From a virus, in IMG/VR virus record IMGVR_UViG_3300046507_000399, positions 1 through 60,543 of that record: 60,543 bases of DNA; one strand, written 5' to 3'. The position numbers and the translations under genes are program-made. Every line of letters starts with the position of its first letter. The stretch's first letter is position 1. Shown here one piece after another: positions 45,281 to 54,948 of this stretch. A model generated the notes under the pieces. The model did not search any database. It was given only the letters and a program-made list of their open reading frames with translations, and was not told the DNA's origin.

Positions 45281-45708
45281 TGGGCTTTGCTGGCGTCATG
45301 GAGGCCTTCGCCGAGAAGGCGATGACCAACTACGACCGTGTCGTGCGCGAGACGGTGATCGAAGCCGGCGACCGCACCGTGACGTACCTGTCTCCGGTGG
45401 GCGATCCCACGCTCTGGATCTCCGCGCCGCCCGCCGACTACCGCCCCGGCGACTTCCGAGGCAACTGGTTCTATTCGCTGGACCGGGTCAGCAACGCCAC
45501 CCACGACGGGATTGGAATCACCGAGGTCAACAACCTTTCGGCCATGCCCGTCGAGGCCGGCGGTCATGTCCACTACCTGTCGAACAATCTCAGCTACAGC
45601 GTCGCCCTGGAGCGCGGCCATTCCACCCAGGCGCCGGCCGGGATCATCGCTGTCATCAACGTCGAGCTGCCCGACATCGCCTATCGGCAGGCGAGGGCGC
45701 TCACGTGA
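45280..45708 (+). CDS. HK97 gp10-like neck/tail completion protein
   Basis: 142 aa. 'MEAFAEKAMTNYDRVVRETV', 'VGDPTLWISAPPADYRPGDF', 'LSNNLSYSVALERGHSTQAP' match phage gp10-like proteins ending in the characteristic 'YA..lE.G' region. Confidence 0.7.
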   Translation: MGFAGVMEAFAEKAMTNYDRVVRETVIEAGDRTVTYLSPVGDPTLWISAPPADYRPGDFRGNWFYSLDRVSNATHDGIGITEVNNLSAMPVEAGGHVHYLSNNLSYSVALERGHSTQAPAGIIAVINVELPDIAYRQARALT

Positions 45709-46109
45709 GCCGCCCCAAGATCCGCCGGGCGCTGGAGACCGCCGTTGCCGCCCTGAGCCCCGCCCTGGCGACCCAGTGGGAGAACAAGGCCTACGCCCCG
45801 GTCGACGGCACGCCCTACCAGCGGGTGTGGTTCATTTGGGCTGAGCCGCTGAACGACGAGTTCGGCAAGGCCTGCGTGGAGCAGGGCGTTCTCGACATCT
45901 CGCTCCGCTACCCGACCGACGCAGGTCCCGTGACCGCTGAAGCGCGCGCCGAACTGATCCGCGAATCCTTCCCGCGCGGGGCATCCTTTACCTCGGGCGG
46001 GCTGACCACCACGATCACCCGCACGGCGGAGATCGCCACCGGCGCCATCGCCGACGGCCGCTACATCGTCCCGGTGCGCATCCGCTTCCACGCCTACCTC
46101 CAGAACTGA
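45705..46109 (+). CDS. tail terminator protein
   Basis: 134 aa, GTG start with a 4-base overlap. 'PVDGTPYQRVWFIWAEPLND' and 'ADGRYIVPVRIRFHAYLQN' fit DUF4128-type tail terminators that cap the tube and join it to the head. Confidence 0.7.
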   Translation: MSRPKIRRALETAVAALSPALATQWENKAYAPVDGTPYQRVWFIWAEPLNDEFGKACVEQGVLDISLRYPTDAGPVTAEARAELIRESFPRGASFTSGGLTTTITRTAEIATGAIADGRYIVPVRIRFHAYLQN

Positions 46110-46193
46110 ACGGCCCCACGGCCGCCAGACGACGCCCTCGGACATGCGCCGAGCGTCCCGCATGTCCCAACCCCACATCGATAGGAGATCGCC

Positions 46194-47411
46194 ATGACGG
46201 TCGCTCAGGGCATCAATAAAGTCGTCAGCTATAAGAAGCAGTCCGGCCTCGGCACGGCGGCTTCGGGCGCTGGCGGGCAAAAGTACCGCCGGCGCACCTC
46301 GGTTTTCACCAAGCCGAAGGACACGTTCGAGAACAACGAGATCGTTTCGCACCAACAGGACACCGGCGTCAGCTTCGGCGGCACGAAGCCGATGGGCAAG
46401 GTGGACGGTCTGCTCTCGCCGGGCGCCTATTCGGACTGGTTCGCCTCCCTGGTCCGCCGCAACTTCGCGGCCATCACGGCCACGTCGGGCGCCTCGATCA
46501 CCATCGCCGGTTCAGGCCCGACCTATACCATCACCCGCGCGGCCGGCTCCTGGCTGACCGACGGCGTCAAGATCGGCCACGTCGGGCGCCTGTCCGTGGG
46601 CTCCTTCAACGCCGCCAACCTGCTGAAGAACCTTCTGGTGGTCAGCGAGACGGCCACCGTCCTGACGGTTCGGCCTCTGAACGGCGTGGCCATGGTCGCG
46701 GAGGGGCCGATCGCGACCTCGACCTTCACCGTCATTGGCAAGACCACCTACGCCCCCACCACGGGCCACACCAGCGACTACTACACGTTCGAGCAGTACT
46801 TCGCCGACCTGGTCCGCTCGGAAACCTTCACGGATGCGATGATCGCCAAGGCCGACCTGAACGTCTCGGCGAGCGGCAACACCAGCGTGACCTTCGACAT
46901 CCCGGCCCTGGCCCGAGTCCTCGGCACATCCCAGGTCTTGACGTCGCCATCGGCGGAGATCGGCAACGACGTCGTGACCGGCGCCTTCGGCTCGGTGATC
47001 TGCAACGGCTCGGTCGTTGCCAACATCACCAGCTTCACGGTCTCGATCGACGGCACGACCACGCACTCCGACCTGGTCCTCGGCTCCACCGTGGCCGACG
47101 ACATGCAGCGGGGCCGGATCAGGGTCACTGGTTCGTTCACCGCCAAGTTCGACGGCGTGACCCTGCAGACCATCGTCGACGCGGGTTCTGTGACCAGCAT
47201 CGTCCTCGGCCTAGCCGAAGATCTGACCGGTACGGCCGATTTCGTGGTCTTCACCTTGCCGACGATCAAGCTCACCGGCGACGACCACGACGACGGCGAA
47301 AAGCAGGTGCTCCGGACCTATCCGTTCGTCGCTCAGTACAACTCAGCCGGCGGATCGGGCATCTCGTCGGAGCAGACGATCCTCGGCATCCAAGACAGCG
47401 CCGCGGCGTGA
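46194..47411 (+). CDS. major tail tube protein
   Basis: 405 aa. Starts MTVAQGINKVVSYKKQSGLG; beta-rich, with Ser/Thr/Gly-rich loops and a central Ig-like insertion (about 95-185). 'DYYTFEQYFADLVRSETFTD' and 'VTFDIPALARV' are typical of long siphophage tail tube proteins. Followed by a terminator-like hairpin and the tail chaperone. Confidence 0.85.
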   Translation: MTVAQGINKVVSYKKQSGLGTAASGAGGQKYRRRTSVFTKPKDTFENNEIVSHQQDTGVSFGGTKPMGKVDGLLSPGAYSDWFASLVRRNFAAITATSGASITIAGSGPTYTITRAAGSWLTDGVKIGHVGRLSVGSFNAANLLKNLLVVSETATVLTVRPLNGVAMVAEGPIATSTFTVIGKTTYAPTTGHTSDYYTFEQYFADLVRSETFTDAMIAKADLNVSASGNTSVTFDIPALARVLGTSQVLTSPSAEIGNDVVTGAFGSVICNGSVVANITSFTVSIDGTTTHSDLVLGSTVADDMQRGRIRVTGSFTAKFDGVTLQTIVDAGSVTSIVLGLAEDLTGTADFVVFTLPTIKLTGDDHDDGEKQVLRTYPFVAQYNSAGGSGISSEQTILGIQDSAAA

Positions 47412-47465
47412 TAGACGCCCGGCCGCGAGGGCAGTGCGTCGCGGCAATCCCCTCCCTCAACTCAG

Positions 47466-47500
47466 CGCCAGGGTAGCGCCCTGGCGTCCTTTTCAAGGAC
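47466..47500 (+). terminator. terminator hairpin with overlapping RBS-masking hairpin
   Basis: CGCCAGGG (47466-47473) with CCCTGGCG (47479-47486), then TCCTTTTC. A second hairpin, TCCTT (47487-47491) with AAGGA (47495-47499), pairs the ribosome-binding site of the next gene. Together they should lower expression of the chaperone relative to the tail tube. Confidence 0.6.
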
Positions 47501-47506
47501 ACCGCC

Positions 47507-47929
47507 ATGACCAAAACCCTTTCCCTCTCCGCCCTGAGCGCGGTCGCCGCCAGCGATACGCCGTTCGAGATCGAATACGTCCTGCCGAATGGGGAGGGCT
47601 CTGGCGTCTTTCTGTCAGTCCTGGGCGGTCAGTCCGCCACGGTCCAGGAGGCGGTCAACAAGATGGTGAACGACCGGCGCCGGAAGCAGGCCGCCGCCGA
47701 GGCGCTGAAGAAGGGCCCGGACAAGGCCGACTTCACTCCGATCGAGGACGACATCGCCTTTGGCCACCGCCTGACCGCCGTCCGCCTGGTCGGCTGGCGC
47801 GGCATCACCGAAGACTGGTCGGCCGAGAACGCGCTTACCCTGGTCCGCAGCAACGCAGACATCGCCGAACAGATCACCTCGGCCTCGAACAACCTCGCAA
47901 ATTTTATGAAGGCCTCGCCGAAGGCCTAG
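47507..47929 (+). CDS. tail assembly chaperone, short form (G)
   Basis: 140 aa. 'FEIEYVLPNGEGSGVFLSVL' and 'AVRLVGWRGITEDWSAENAL' are typical of lambda G-like chaperones that bind the tape measure protein. Near its end is the slippery heptamer A_AAT_TTT (47899-47905) that yields the longer G-T form. Confidence 0.85.
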   Translation: MTKTLSLSALSAVAASDTPFEIEYVLPNGEGSGVFLSVLGGQSATVQEAVNKMVNDRRRKQAAAEALKKGPDKADFTPIEDDIAFGHRLTAVRLVGWRGITEDWSAENALTLVRSNADIAEQITSASNNLANFMKASPKA

Positions 47930-48270
47930 CCGCCTTCGCGAGGGAGCAGTTCGAGCTAGGGGTTCGCCAGGATGACGGCGAACCCCTCCGGGTCCACCTT
48001 GAGAACGACGCCCAGCAGGGCGATCCGGACTCCATCTGGCGCCTTGCCAACCCGCCACCTCTATCGCCGCACGTCGCGCATATCTGGGCTTGGTACGCAG
48101 ATCTCTGCCAGACCCGACCTTCCGGAGGCTTTGGACCATCGCGCCTGCCGAGGCTTGAAATCCAGGCCTGGGAACGGGACGAGGGCGTCCGGATTGAGCC
48201 GTGGGAGCGGCGAGCCATCATGCGGCTCGATGCGCTGCACCTAGCGATCCTGTCGGAAAAGAAGGGCTAG
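47507..48270 (+). CDS. tail assembly chaperone, long form (G-T) by -1 frameshift
   Basis: 254 aa. Ribosomes slip -1 on A_AAT_TTT (47899-47905); reading resumes at 47905 as YEGLAEGLAAFAREQFELGV and runs to 48270. The T part ends 'RLEIQAWERDEGVRIEPWER' then 'RAIMRLDALHLAIL', the usual T signature. A stem GAAGGC...GCCTTC just downstream could stimulate slippage. The fusion has no start of its own, so it must be annotated as a joined product. Confidence 0.85.
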
Positions 48271-48506
48271 GGCTTCCTGGCCAGCGCCTCGGCGAGCATT
48301 GCACCGCCGGTGAAGAGCCGGCGGTGCACCTCTCCCCAAGTCCCGAACGTGTGGCCGCACTCGCCGCACCAGAACGGCTCGTTTTCGGGCGCCTGCATCT
48401 CCGGGTGCATCCACTCCGCGTGGCCCTTGGGACAGGTGACCGTCAGCCCTTCGGCGACGGCCTCCTCGTCGATCTCGATCCTGATCTCGTCGCGCTTGAA
48501 GCCCAT
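48267..48506 (-). CDS. minus-strand zinc-ribbon moron between T and the tape measure
   Basis: 79 aa. MGFKRDEIRIEIDEEAVAEG, then 'VTCPKGHAEW' and 'FWCGECGHTF' (C...H...CxxC). It is the first minus-strand gene in the 36.5-48.3 kb structural operon, convergent with the chaperone (stop codons overlap) and back-to-back with the tape measure. Such isolated reverse genes are usually morons with their own promoter, often expressed in the lysogen. Confidence 0.65.
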   Translation of the reverse strand: MGFKRDEIRIEIDEEAVAEGLTVTCPKGHAEWMHPEMQAPENEPFWCGECGHTFGTWGEVHRRLFTGGAMLAEALARKP

Positions 48507-48577
48507 GCGCGGACCCTAGCACCGATTAGGCCGGCAGCCCAGCAAGCGGGCGCGCCTACAGCGTAGAGGAGGCCATG

Positions 48578-51500
48578 ATGAGCGTCGAAATCGCCTCTCT
48601 ACGCATCGAAATCGACGCGACCGACGCCAAAACGGCCAAGGTCTCGCTTGATGACCTGACCAAGTCGGGCGCGACGCTTGAACAGCAGGCGGGGAAGCTG
48701 TCGCGTAGCCAACGGGACGTTGGTGTGTCCCACGGCCTGGCGGGTACCGCTGCGGGCCAGGCCGAGAAGTCCATGCGCGCCCTGGCGGCCGTCTATGGCG
48801 ACGCCCGCGACAGCCTTGGCCGGTTCACCAAGGTAGATGGCAGTTTCCGGGCTTCTCAGGAGGCCACGGCGCTGATGATGATCCGCAACGCCCAGGCGGC
48901 GGCCACGCTGGCCCGTCAGCAGGAGCAAGCGGCAAAGGCGGTAGCGAAGGCCGACGCCGACGCGGCCCGCGTCCGCGAAAGCGCATGGAGGCAATCCCAA
49001 GCCGTCGAAGCCGAAGTCATGCGCGAGCGAGTCCAGCTCGCGCGGGCGGCAGAGGCGGCGGAGGCGCAGGCGGCGGCCACGACGGCGTCTTATACCGCGA
49101 AAGTGGCGAGCCTGAAGGCTCAACTCGACCCCTTCGCCGCCGTTCAACTCAAGTTGGCGCAGAACACCCGGCTTCTTGACGAGGCTCTAACGCATGGGGC
49201 GATCACGGCGGATCAACACGCCACAGCGCTGAGTCAGGTCACGCGCGCGGCGCTGGCGGACGTTCAGGCCATTAACGGCCTGCATGGGGCAAACACCGTT
49301 GCTGGCGGCTCGATGAAGACGCTTCAGCAACTTTCCCTCAACACTGGTCGGCAGTTGACCGACATGGGAGTCCAGATTTCCGGCGGGCAGTCCTTCGGGC
49401 TGATCCTAATTCAACAATTGCCGCAGATCATTGATGGTTTCCAAGTGGCCAAGCTGCAAGGGCTCGGCTTCAAGGCGGCGCTTGCGGGCATGGCGGCCGA
49501 GGCCGTGCCTCTCATTGCGCTCTTCGGGCCTTGGGTCGCCGGGCTCGCCGCCGTCGGGGCGGGCGTGTTCTATCTGGTGAACCAGCATAACAAGCAGGCC
49601 AAGGCCATCAAGGATCTCAATGCAGAACTGGTGAAGCAGCGCCAGGAACTGGAAAGCATCTCTCCGCTGATTCTCAACAGCGGCCATAATGCCGATCTCG
49701 CCAGCGAAGGTCTGAAGAATTTCGACACGTGGCTCAGGAACACCAATGTGTCTCTGGCTGAGCAAAACCGCCTTCTGCGAGAGAACACCCTAAACAAGCT
49801 CAACGAACAGGCCACGAAGGCGGCTGAGGAATACAGCAAGGCCCAGAAGGCGTTCGACAAGATCAACAAGCCTGGCCCGTCGATCGCTTCCTCCGGCGGC
49901 CAGGGCAGCTTTAGCGCCGTTGCGCCCGCGCAGGCCAGAGACCCGAAGAATAACCCCTTCTATAAGGAGGCGGCCGAAAACCTTCGGATCGCCAAACAGT
50001 CCTATGAGGGGATCAACGAGTATCGCAACAAGGCCTATCTCGCGCCGGTGGCGGCGTTCGGCAGTCAGGCGGCAGGCGCCACCAAGGCGGCCAAAGCCGT
50101 CCGAGACGTCACCAAGGCCACGGAAGAGTACACTCGCTTCGCGGCGCCGATCCAAGAAGATCAGCTAATCAAGGCGAAGGATGAGATCTATCCCGAGCTG
50201 GCTCAAGCCATTCAGGCGACCGAAAAGCGCCAAAAAGATCTCAACGCAGCGGCGAACGACAACATCACGACCTTCGACGAGGCAACCAAGGGCCAGGTCC
50301 GCTTCTCGTCGGTGCTTGAGAAGGTAGCCATCGACCTTGAGGATGCCGCGTCGGTCAGCCGAAACCTGAGCTATGACGTCGAGGACATCGCCCGCGCTAT
50401 CAACGGCAATGACTGGACTTCAGCCTTTGCAGGGCTTGCGCGGGTGCTTTTGCAGGTCGAGACGGCCTTCAAGACGGCTAAGACCGCGCAGGACCAGTTC
50501 AACGCCGTCGCCATGGTCGGGCAGGTGGCGGGCAGCGCCATCGGCGGCAAGGGCGGATCGGCGCTGAGTGGTGCTGCTAGTGGGCTGGCGGCGGGCGCGA
50601 CGATCGGTTCGATTATTCCTGGCGTAGGCACAGCGGTCGGCGCGGCAGTAGGCGCCGTCATTGGCGGCCTCGGCGGCCTGTTCGGCGGTTCATCGGCCAA
50701 GAAGAAGGCCAAGGCTCAGGCCGCCGCCCAAGCTGCCGCTGAAGAGGCGCAGCGCCAGGACCAGATCGCCGAATCCACCTACAGCATCAACCTCGCGATC
50801 CTTCAGGCTCAGGGCAAGGCCGAGGAAGCGCTGGCCATGTCCCGCCAGCACGAGTTGGACGCGCTGGGCAAGCTGTCGCCGTCGCTGGTCGATCTGCAGA
50901 AGCAGCTCTACGCCGCCGAAGATGCGGAGAAGGCCGCCACCAAGGCCGCCGAGCACGCCGCTGCGGTCCAGGCGCGCCAGGACTCGATCCAAGATGAGAT
51001 CGACAAGCTAACCCTGTCGTCGAGCGATCTGCTCGCAGCGTCACGGGCGAAGGAGCGCGCCGAAGCGGTCGCGTTGGATCCGGCCCTCGGCGCGCTGATC
51101 GACAAGCTGTTCGGCCTGCAGGATGCGGCGACAGCGGCGGAGACCGCGACCGCAGCCGCCGAGGCCCAAGCCAAGGCCGTCAATGACGCCTACACCGAGC
51201 AACAGCGGATCGCCGAATATCTGGCCAATGAATCCCTGGCCTCGGTGACCTCGGCTTACGAGAAGCAAACCGCAGCGATCCAGGGTGTCAATGACGCCAT
51301 CGGGTCAAGCGTCAAGACGCTCGACGACATGACGAAGTCGCTGCTGGCGTTCCAGAACGAGCTTGACCTGGGAGAAGGCGGCAATGGCGCGGCGGGTTAT
51401 GAGCGCGCCAAGGCGGCGCTTCTCGCGGCGTCCGGCCCCAACGCCAGTTCGGATCAGTTGCGCGCCATCCCTGAACTCGGCAAGGCCTTCCTCGCCGCCT

Positions 51501-51934
51501 CGGAGGCGACGCAGTCGACCAGCATCGGCCACGCCCGCGACGTCGCCTTGGTGCGCGCGATCGTCGGCCAAGGTTTGTCTGCGACCCAGAACATCGCTTC
51601 AGGTCAAGGCTGGATCGCCAAGATCATGCAGCAGCAGGCGATGGGCCTGACGGGCTTCGCCACCGGCGGCAGCTTCACGGTCGGCGGTTCGGGCGCGCCG
51701 GACTCCAAGATGTTCAACCTGGCCCTGTCGCCCGGCGAGATGGTCAACGTCACCCGGCCGGGATCGAACGACAATTCCATGGCTGCCGCCATTCGGGATT
51801 TGGCCGCAGAGGTGAGTTCGCTCAGGGCCGAGCTGGTGGCGATCAAGTCCAACACGGGCGCGACCGCCAGCAACACCGAAGAGACCCACGGCTTCCTGAG
51901 AAACGGGACGCTTTCGGTCGTGCAGGAGGCTTAA
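48578..51934 (+). CDS. tape measure protein
   Basis: 1118 aa (ATG 48578 is 5 bases after AGGAGG; ATG 48575 is too close). N-terminal Ala-rich coiled coils, a hydrophobic middle ('LIALFGPWVAGLAAVGAGVF' and a Gly/Ala-rich segment around residues 650-705), and a C-terminal 'GFATGGSFTVGGSGAPDSKM' with 'LSPGEMVNVTRPG'. Sets tail length; at about 0.15 nm per residue the tail would be near 170 nm. Confidence 0.93.
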   Translation: MSVEIASLRIEIDATDAKTAKVSLDDLTKSGATLEQQAGKLSRSQRDVGVSHGLAGTAAGQAEKSMRALAAVYGDARDSLGRFTKVDGSFRASQEATALMMIRNAQAAATLARQQEQAAKAVAKADADAARVRESAWRQSQAVEAEVMRERVQLARAAEAAEAQAAATTASYTAKVASLKAQLDPFAAVQLKLAQNTRLLDEALTHGAITADQHATALSQVTRAALADVQAINGLHGANTVAGGSMKTLQQLSLNTGRQLTDMGVQISGGQSFGLILIQQLPQIIDGFQVAKLQGLGFKAALAGMAAEAVPLIALFGPWVAGLAAVGAGVFYLVNQHNKQAKAIKDLNAELVKQRQELESISPLILNSGHNADLASEGLKNFDTWLRNTNVSLAEQNRLLRENTLNKLNEQATKAAEEYSKAQKAFDKINKPGPSIASSGGQGSFSAVAPAQARDPKNNPFYKEAAENLRIAKQSYEGINEYRNKAYLAPVAAFGSQAAGATKAAKAVRDVTKATEEYTRFAAPIQEDQLIKAKDEIYPELAQAIQATEKRQKDLNAAANDNITTFDEATKGQVRFSSVLEKVAIDLEDAASVSRNLSYDVEDIARAINGNDWTSAFAGLARVLLQVETAFKTAKTAQDQFNAVAMVGQVAGSAIGGKGGSALSGAASGLAAGATIGSIIPGVGTAVGAAVGAVIGGLGGLFGGSSAKKKAKAQAAAQAAAEEAQRQDQIAESTYSINLAILQAQGKAEEALAMSRQHELDALGKLSPSLVDLQKQLYAAEDAEKAATKAAEHAAAVQARQDSIQDEIDKLTLSSSDLLAASRAKERAEAVALDPALGALIDKLFGLQDAATAAETATAAAEAQAKAVNDAYTEQQRIAEYLANESLASVTSAYEKQTAAIQGVNDAIGSSVKTLDDMTKSLLAFQNELDLGEGGNGAAGYERAKAALLAASGPNASSDQLRAIPELGKAFLAASEATQSTSIGHARDVALVRAIVGQGLSATQNIASGQGWIAKIMQQQAMGLTGFATGGSFTVGGSGAPDSKMFNLALSPGEMVNVTRPGSNDNSMAAAIRDLAAEVSSLRAELVAIKSNTGATASNTEETHGFLRNGTLSVVQEA

Positions 51935-51937
51935 GCC

Positions 51938-53098
51938 ATGGCGACCTGCACCCCGCCGATCCCCATCACCGACAAAATCCTGACCGCCTGCTCCGTGGCC
52001 GAGCCGAGCACGGGCGAAGCGGCCTGGGCGTCAGGAACGACCTACGCCGCCGGCGCGAAGGCGATCATCGGTCGCCCATCCGCGACGGTGACGATCACCA
52101 TTGCCGCGCCAGGCGTCGTCACGATGACGGGCCACGGCCTGCCGAACGGAACGCCGGTCATACTGACCACCACGGGAGCGCTTCCGACGGGCCTGACGGC
52201 CGGCGACATCTACTATGCGGTCAACCGCGCGACGGACACGTTTCAGCTATCGACCACGGTCGATGGCGCCCCGATCACCACGACGGGGTCCCAAAGCGGC
52301 GTTCACACCGCTGCCGCCTCGGTCCACCGCCTCTACGAGAGCGTGACCGGGAGCAACGTCGGGAACCCGCCCGCCATCGACGACGGTACGAAATGGCTTG
52401 ACCTTGGCCCGACCAACCTGTGGTCGATGTTCGATCTCTATCGGCCGAGCATCACCTGGGCGACGTCGCCCGTGACCTTCACCTTGACGCCGGGGAGGCG
52501 GGTCCGCTCGATCTTCCTGGGGAGCATGCTTGCCGATCAGGTCGATGTCGTCATGAAGGTCTCCGGATCGCCGGTCTACACCGCGACCCGAACCCTGCTG
52601 ACCCGCAAGACGATCACCTACACCGACTTCTGCTTCAAGCCGTTCACCCAAAAGCCGTCGGTTCAGTTGCTCGACCTGCCGCCCTACACCGCGGCCACGA
52701 TCGAGGTGACGATTACCCGCGCCAACGGCCCGGTCGGTATCGGCGAAGTCGTGATCGGAAACCCCGTCTATCTGGGCAAGACCCAGCACGGCGCGGAGGC
52801 CAAGACGCGAAACTACACCAAGTTCGACCGCAACACCGATGGAACGCCCACGGCGCCGGTGCGTAGGCGAAACGTCCCGACCTCGGCCCAAACGATCTGG
52901 TTCGACAAGGAAAACGCGCAGATCCTGACCGAACTGCGCGACGCCACCAACGGTGTTGTCGCGGTGTGGTCCGGCCTGGACGACGACACCAGCCCCTATT
53001 TCGAGCCGGTCCTGATCCTGGGCCTGGCCACGACCTTCGACATCAATCTGGCCCAACCCAACACCGGCATCCTGTCGCTGGTGGCCGAGGAGTACTGA
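51938..53098 (+). CDS. minor tail / baseplate protein
   Basis: 386 aa. Residues 60-115 contain a carbohydrate-binding-like beta module ('MTGHGLPNGTPVILTTTGAL', 'YYAVNRATDTFQLST'). The rest, with 'WSMFDLYRPSITWATSP' and 'YFEPVLILGLATTFDINL', follows distal-tail proteins found after the tape measure. Confidence 0.65.
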   Translation: MATCTPPIPITDKILTACSVAEPSTGEAAWASGTTYAAGAKAIIGRPSATVTITIAAPGVVTMTGHGLPNGTPVILTTTGALPTGLTAGDIYYAVNRATDTFQLSTTVDGAPITTTGSQSGVHTAAASVHRLYESVTGSNVGNPPAIDDGTKWLDLGPTNLWSMFDLYRPSITWATSPVTFTLTPGRRVRSIFLGSMLADQVDVVMKVSGSPVYTATRTLLTRKTITYTDFCFKPFTQKPSVQLLDLPPYTAATIEVTITRANGPVGIGEVVIGNPVYLGKTQHGAEAKTRNYTKFDRNTDGTPTAPVRRRNVPTSAQTIWFDKENAQILTELRDATNGVVAVWSGLDDDTSPYFEPVLILGLATTFDINLAQPNTGILSLVAEEY

Positions 53099-53100
53099 TC

Positions 53101-54108
53101 ATGCCCGCCGGCATCACCGACCTGCCGACACCGCCGTCGATCTCGGATCCGACGAACTTCGACACCAGAATGGACGCGCTGCTCAACGCGCTGCCGACCT
53201 TCGTCACCGAGGCCAATGCCTACGCGCTCTACCTCGCAGGCGCGGCAACCCCTGGCGCGATCACCATCCCCTATACCTTCAGCACCACCACGACCGATAG
53301 CGATCCCGGCGCCGGCGTGGTTCGGCTGAGCAACGCGACGCAGAACGCATCAACGGTCATTCGAGCTGACCTGGTCGACGGAGTCGCCACTACGGTGACG
53401 GCGTTGCTGGACGCCATGGATGACAGCACGTCGACCACCAAGGGCTATTTGCGCCTGACGAAAGTCGGTGACGGCTCGAAGTGGCTGGTCTTCGCCGTGA
53501 CAGCCGTGGCGACCCCGAGCGGCTATCGCAACATCGCCGTTTCCGTCGTAGCGGGATCCGCTTCGAGCCCGTTCACCAACGGTGACATGGTCCTACTGAC
53601 CTTCACGCCTAATGGGGACAAGGGCGATACGGGCGCGGTGCCGGATTTGGGTCCCCATCTGATCGTGCGCGATGAAAAGGCATCAGGAACGGGGGGCGGA
53701 GCGGCGTCTGGGGGCGCGTGGAACCAGCGCACGTTGAATACTGTCGACCTCAATTCCATCCCTGGCGCGTCGCTAGGTTCGAACCAGATCACGCTCCCCG
53801 CAGGGACTTACTATATCCAGGCTCGCGCCCCCGCCTACGGCGTCGATGGCGCCGTTCTGCGCTGGTACAATGTCACGGACTCGGCGATCACTCTGGTTGG
53901 TGATCTTGCGGTGGCCACGGCTATCGCGGGGACCTATTTCAGCGAAGCCAGGCTCCACCTTTCCAACGTGTTCACGATCGCAGGAGCCAAGGCCTTCCGG
54001 CTCGAACAGTATTGCAATTCGGCCAAGAGCGATGGTCTTGGGTATTCACCCGGTAGCGTGCCGGGGGTTCCGGAGACCTACTCCATTGTGCAGATCTGGA
54101 AAAAGTAG
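53101..54108 (+). CDS. tail fibre protein with C1q-like tip
   Basis: 335 aa from ATG 53101. Helical N-terminal attachment part, a beta-rich shaft, a short collagen-like 'GDKGDTG' (about 180), and a C-terminal jelly-roll: 'WNQRTLNTVDLNSIPGASLG', 'LPAGTYYIQARAPAYG', 'YSIVQIWKK'. The tip is the likely receptor-binding domain. Confidence 0.7.
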   Translation: MPAGITDLPTPPSISDPTNFDTRMDALLNALPTFVTEANAYALYLAGAATPGAITIPYTFSTTTTDSDPGAGVVRLSNATQNASTVIRADLVDGVATTVTALLDAMDDSTSTTKGYLRLTKVGDGSKWLVFAVTAVATPSGYRNIAVSVVAGSASSPFTNGDMVLLTFTPNGDKGDTGAVPDLGPHLIVRDEKASGTGGGAASGGAWNQRTLNTVDLNSIPGASLGSNQITLPAGTYYIQARAPAYGVDGAVLRWYNVTDSAITLVGDLAVATAIAGTYFSEARLHLSNVFTIAGAKAFRLEQYCNSAKSDGLGYSPGSVPGVPETYSIVQIWKK

Positions 54109-54165
54109 GCGGTTCGCAGCAGCGCAGCCCTAGCGAATTTAGCGGATATTCTGATAAGTGCCGGC

Positions 54166-54948
54166 ATGGACTGGACTCGCCCTATCAAGGTGACGCTGAC
54201 GGCGGATGCGACGCCGATGCAGAGGCTTTCACTGTTCATCGGGCACTTCGATTGCCGGTTTTACTTGAATGACGACGCCTATATCGACGTTGGGGCCGGA
54301 TCGCTCGCGCTGATCGATAATGTCCATGTTGGCCCCGACAGGTCGGGCGGAATGCTCGGCGAGATAGGGCGATGGTGCGAATTCCACCAGACCGCGCGCA
54401 TCCAGGTGCGCGGTGCTCACGCGAACCAGAGGCCCGTCAATATTACCTTTTCCGCCTTGAGCGTCATGGGGGGCTTTGGCCAAGGTCTCGATGATCCTGC
54501 GCCGTTCAGCATTGGAAATGGCGTCGTGCTCTCGGCCGGCGTTCACGTGCTCGACGGCGCGATCATTGGTGATGGTTCCGTGGTTGGCGCCGGCGCGGTA
54601 GTCGCCGGAAGCCTGGACGCGCGGAGTATTTTCGGCGGTGTGCCTGCGCGGAAAATCGGCTCGCGCCCAGAGTTCGCCCCATGGTGGGACTTCGAGGTCT
54701 CGTACCTATTGGCGAACAAGGCAGGCCTCCAAGATCTGGCGGCCGACGTCGCCGCGGCGCACATCTACCGCGCGGAAAAGCCAAAGTTCGCCGTCCGCCT
54801 CGCGGGTGGAGCCCTGTCGATTACGGGGTTTGTCGAGCGCGGCGCGCTTAAGCCCCTGGACGAAGCGCCGGAGCCGGTGCGCAATTACCTTGTCCAGGCC
54901 TTTTCAGACGAAGCCCCCTACTGGCTAGCCGATTGCTGGCCTGACTAG
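54166..54948 (+). CDS. hexapeptide-repeat (LbH) acetyltransferase, late-region copy
   Basis: 260 aa. Full-length paralogue of 21207-21992: 'IDVGAGSLALIDNV' aligns with 'IDVGAGSLPYIECL', then 'FSIGNGVVLSAGVHVLDGAI', 'IGDGSVVGAGAVVAGSLDAR' and 'YWLADCWPD'. Predicted acetyl-CoA-dependent O-acetyltransferase, cytoplasmic. Placed after the tail fibre gene and before three genes with export signals. Confidence 0.85.
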   Translation: MDWTRPIKVTLTADATPMQRLSLFIGHFDCRFYLNDDAYIDVGAGSLALIDNVHVGPDRSGGMLGEIGRWCEFHQTARIQVRGAHANQRPVNITFSALSVMGGFGQGLDDPAPFSIGNGVVLSAGVHVLDGAIIGDGSVVGAGAVVAGSLDARSIFGGVPARKIGSRPEFAPWWDFEVSYLLANKAGLQDLAADVAAAHIYRAEKPKFAVRLAGGALSITGFVERGALKPLDEAPEPVRNYLVQAFSDEAPYWLADCWPD

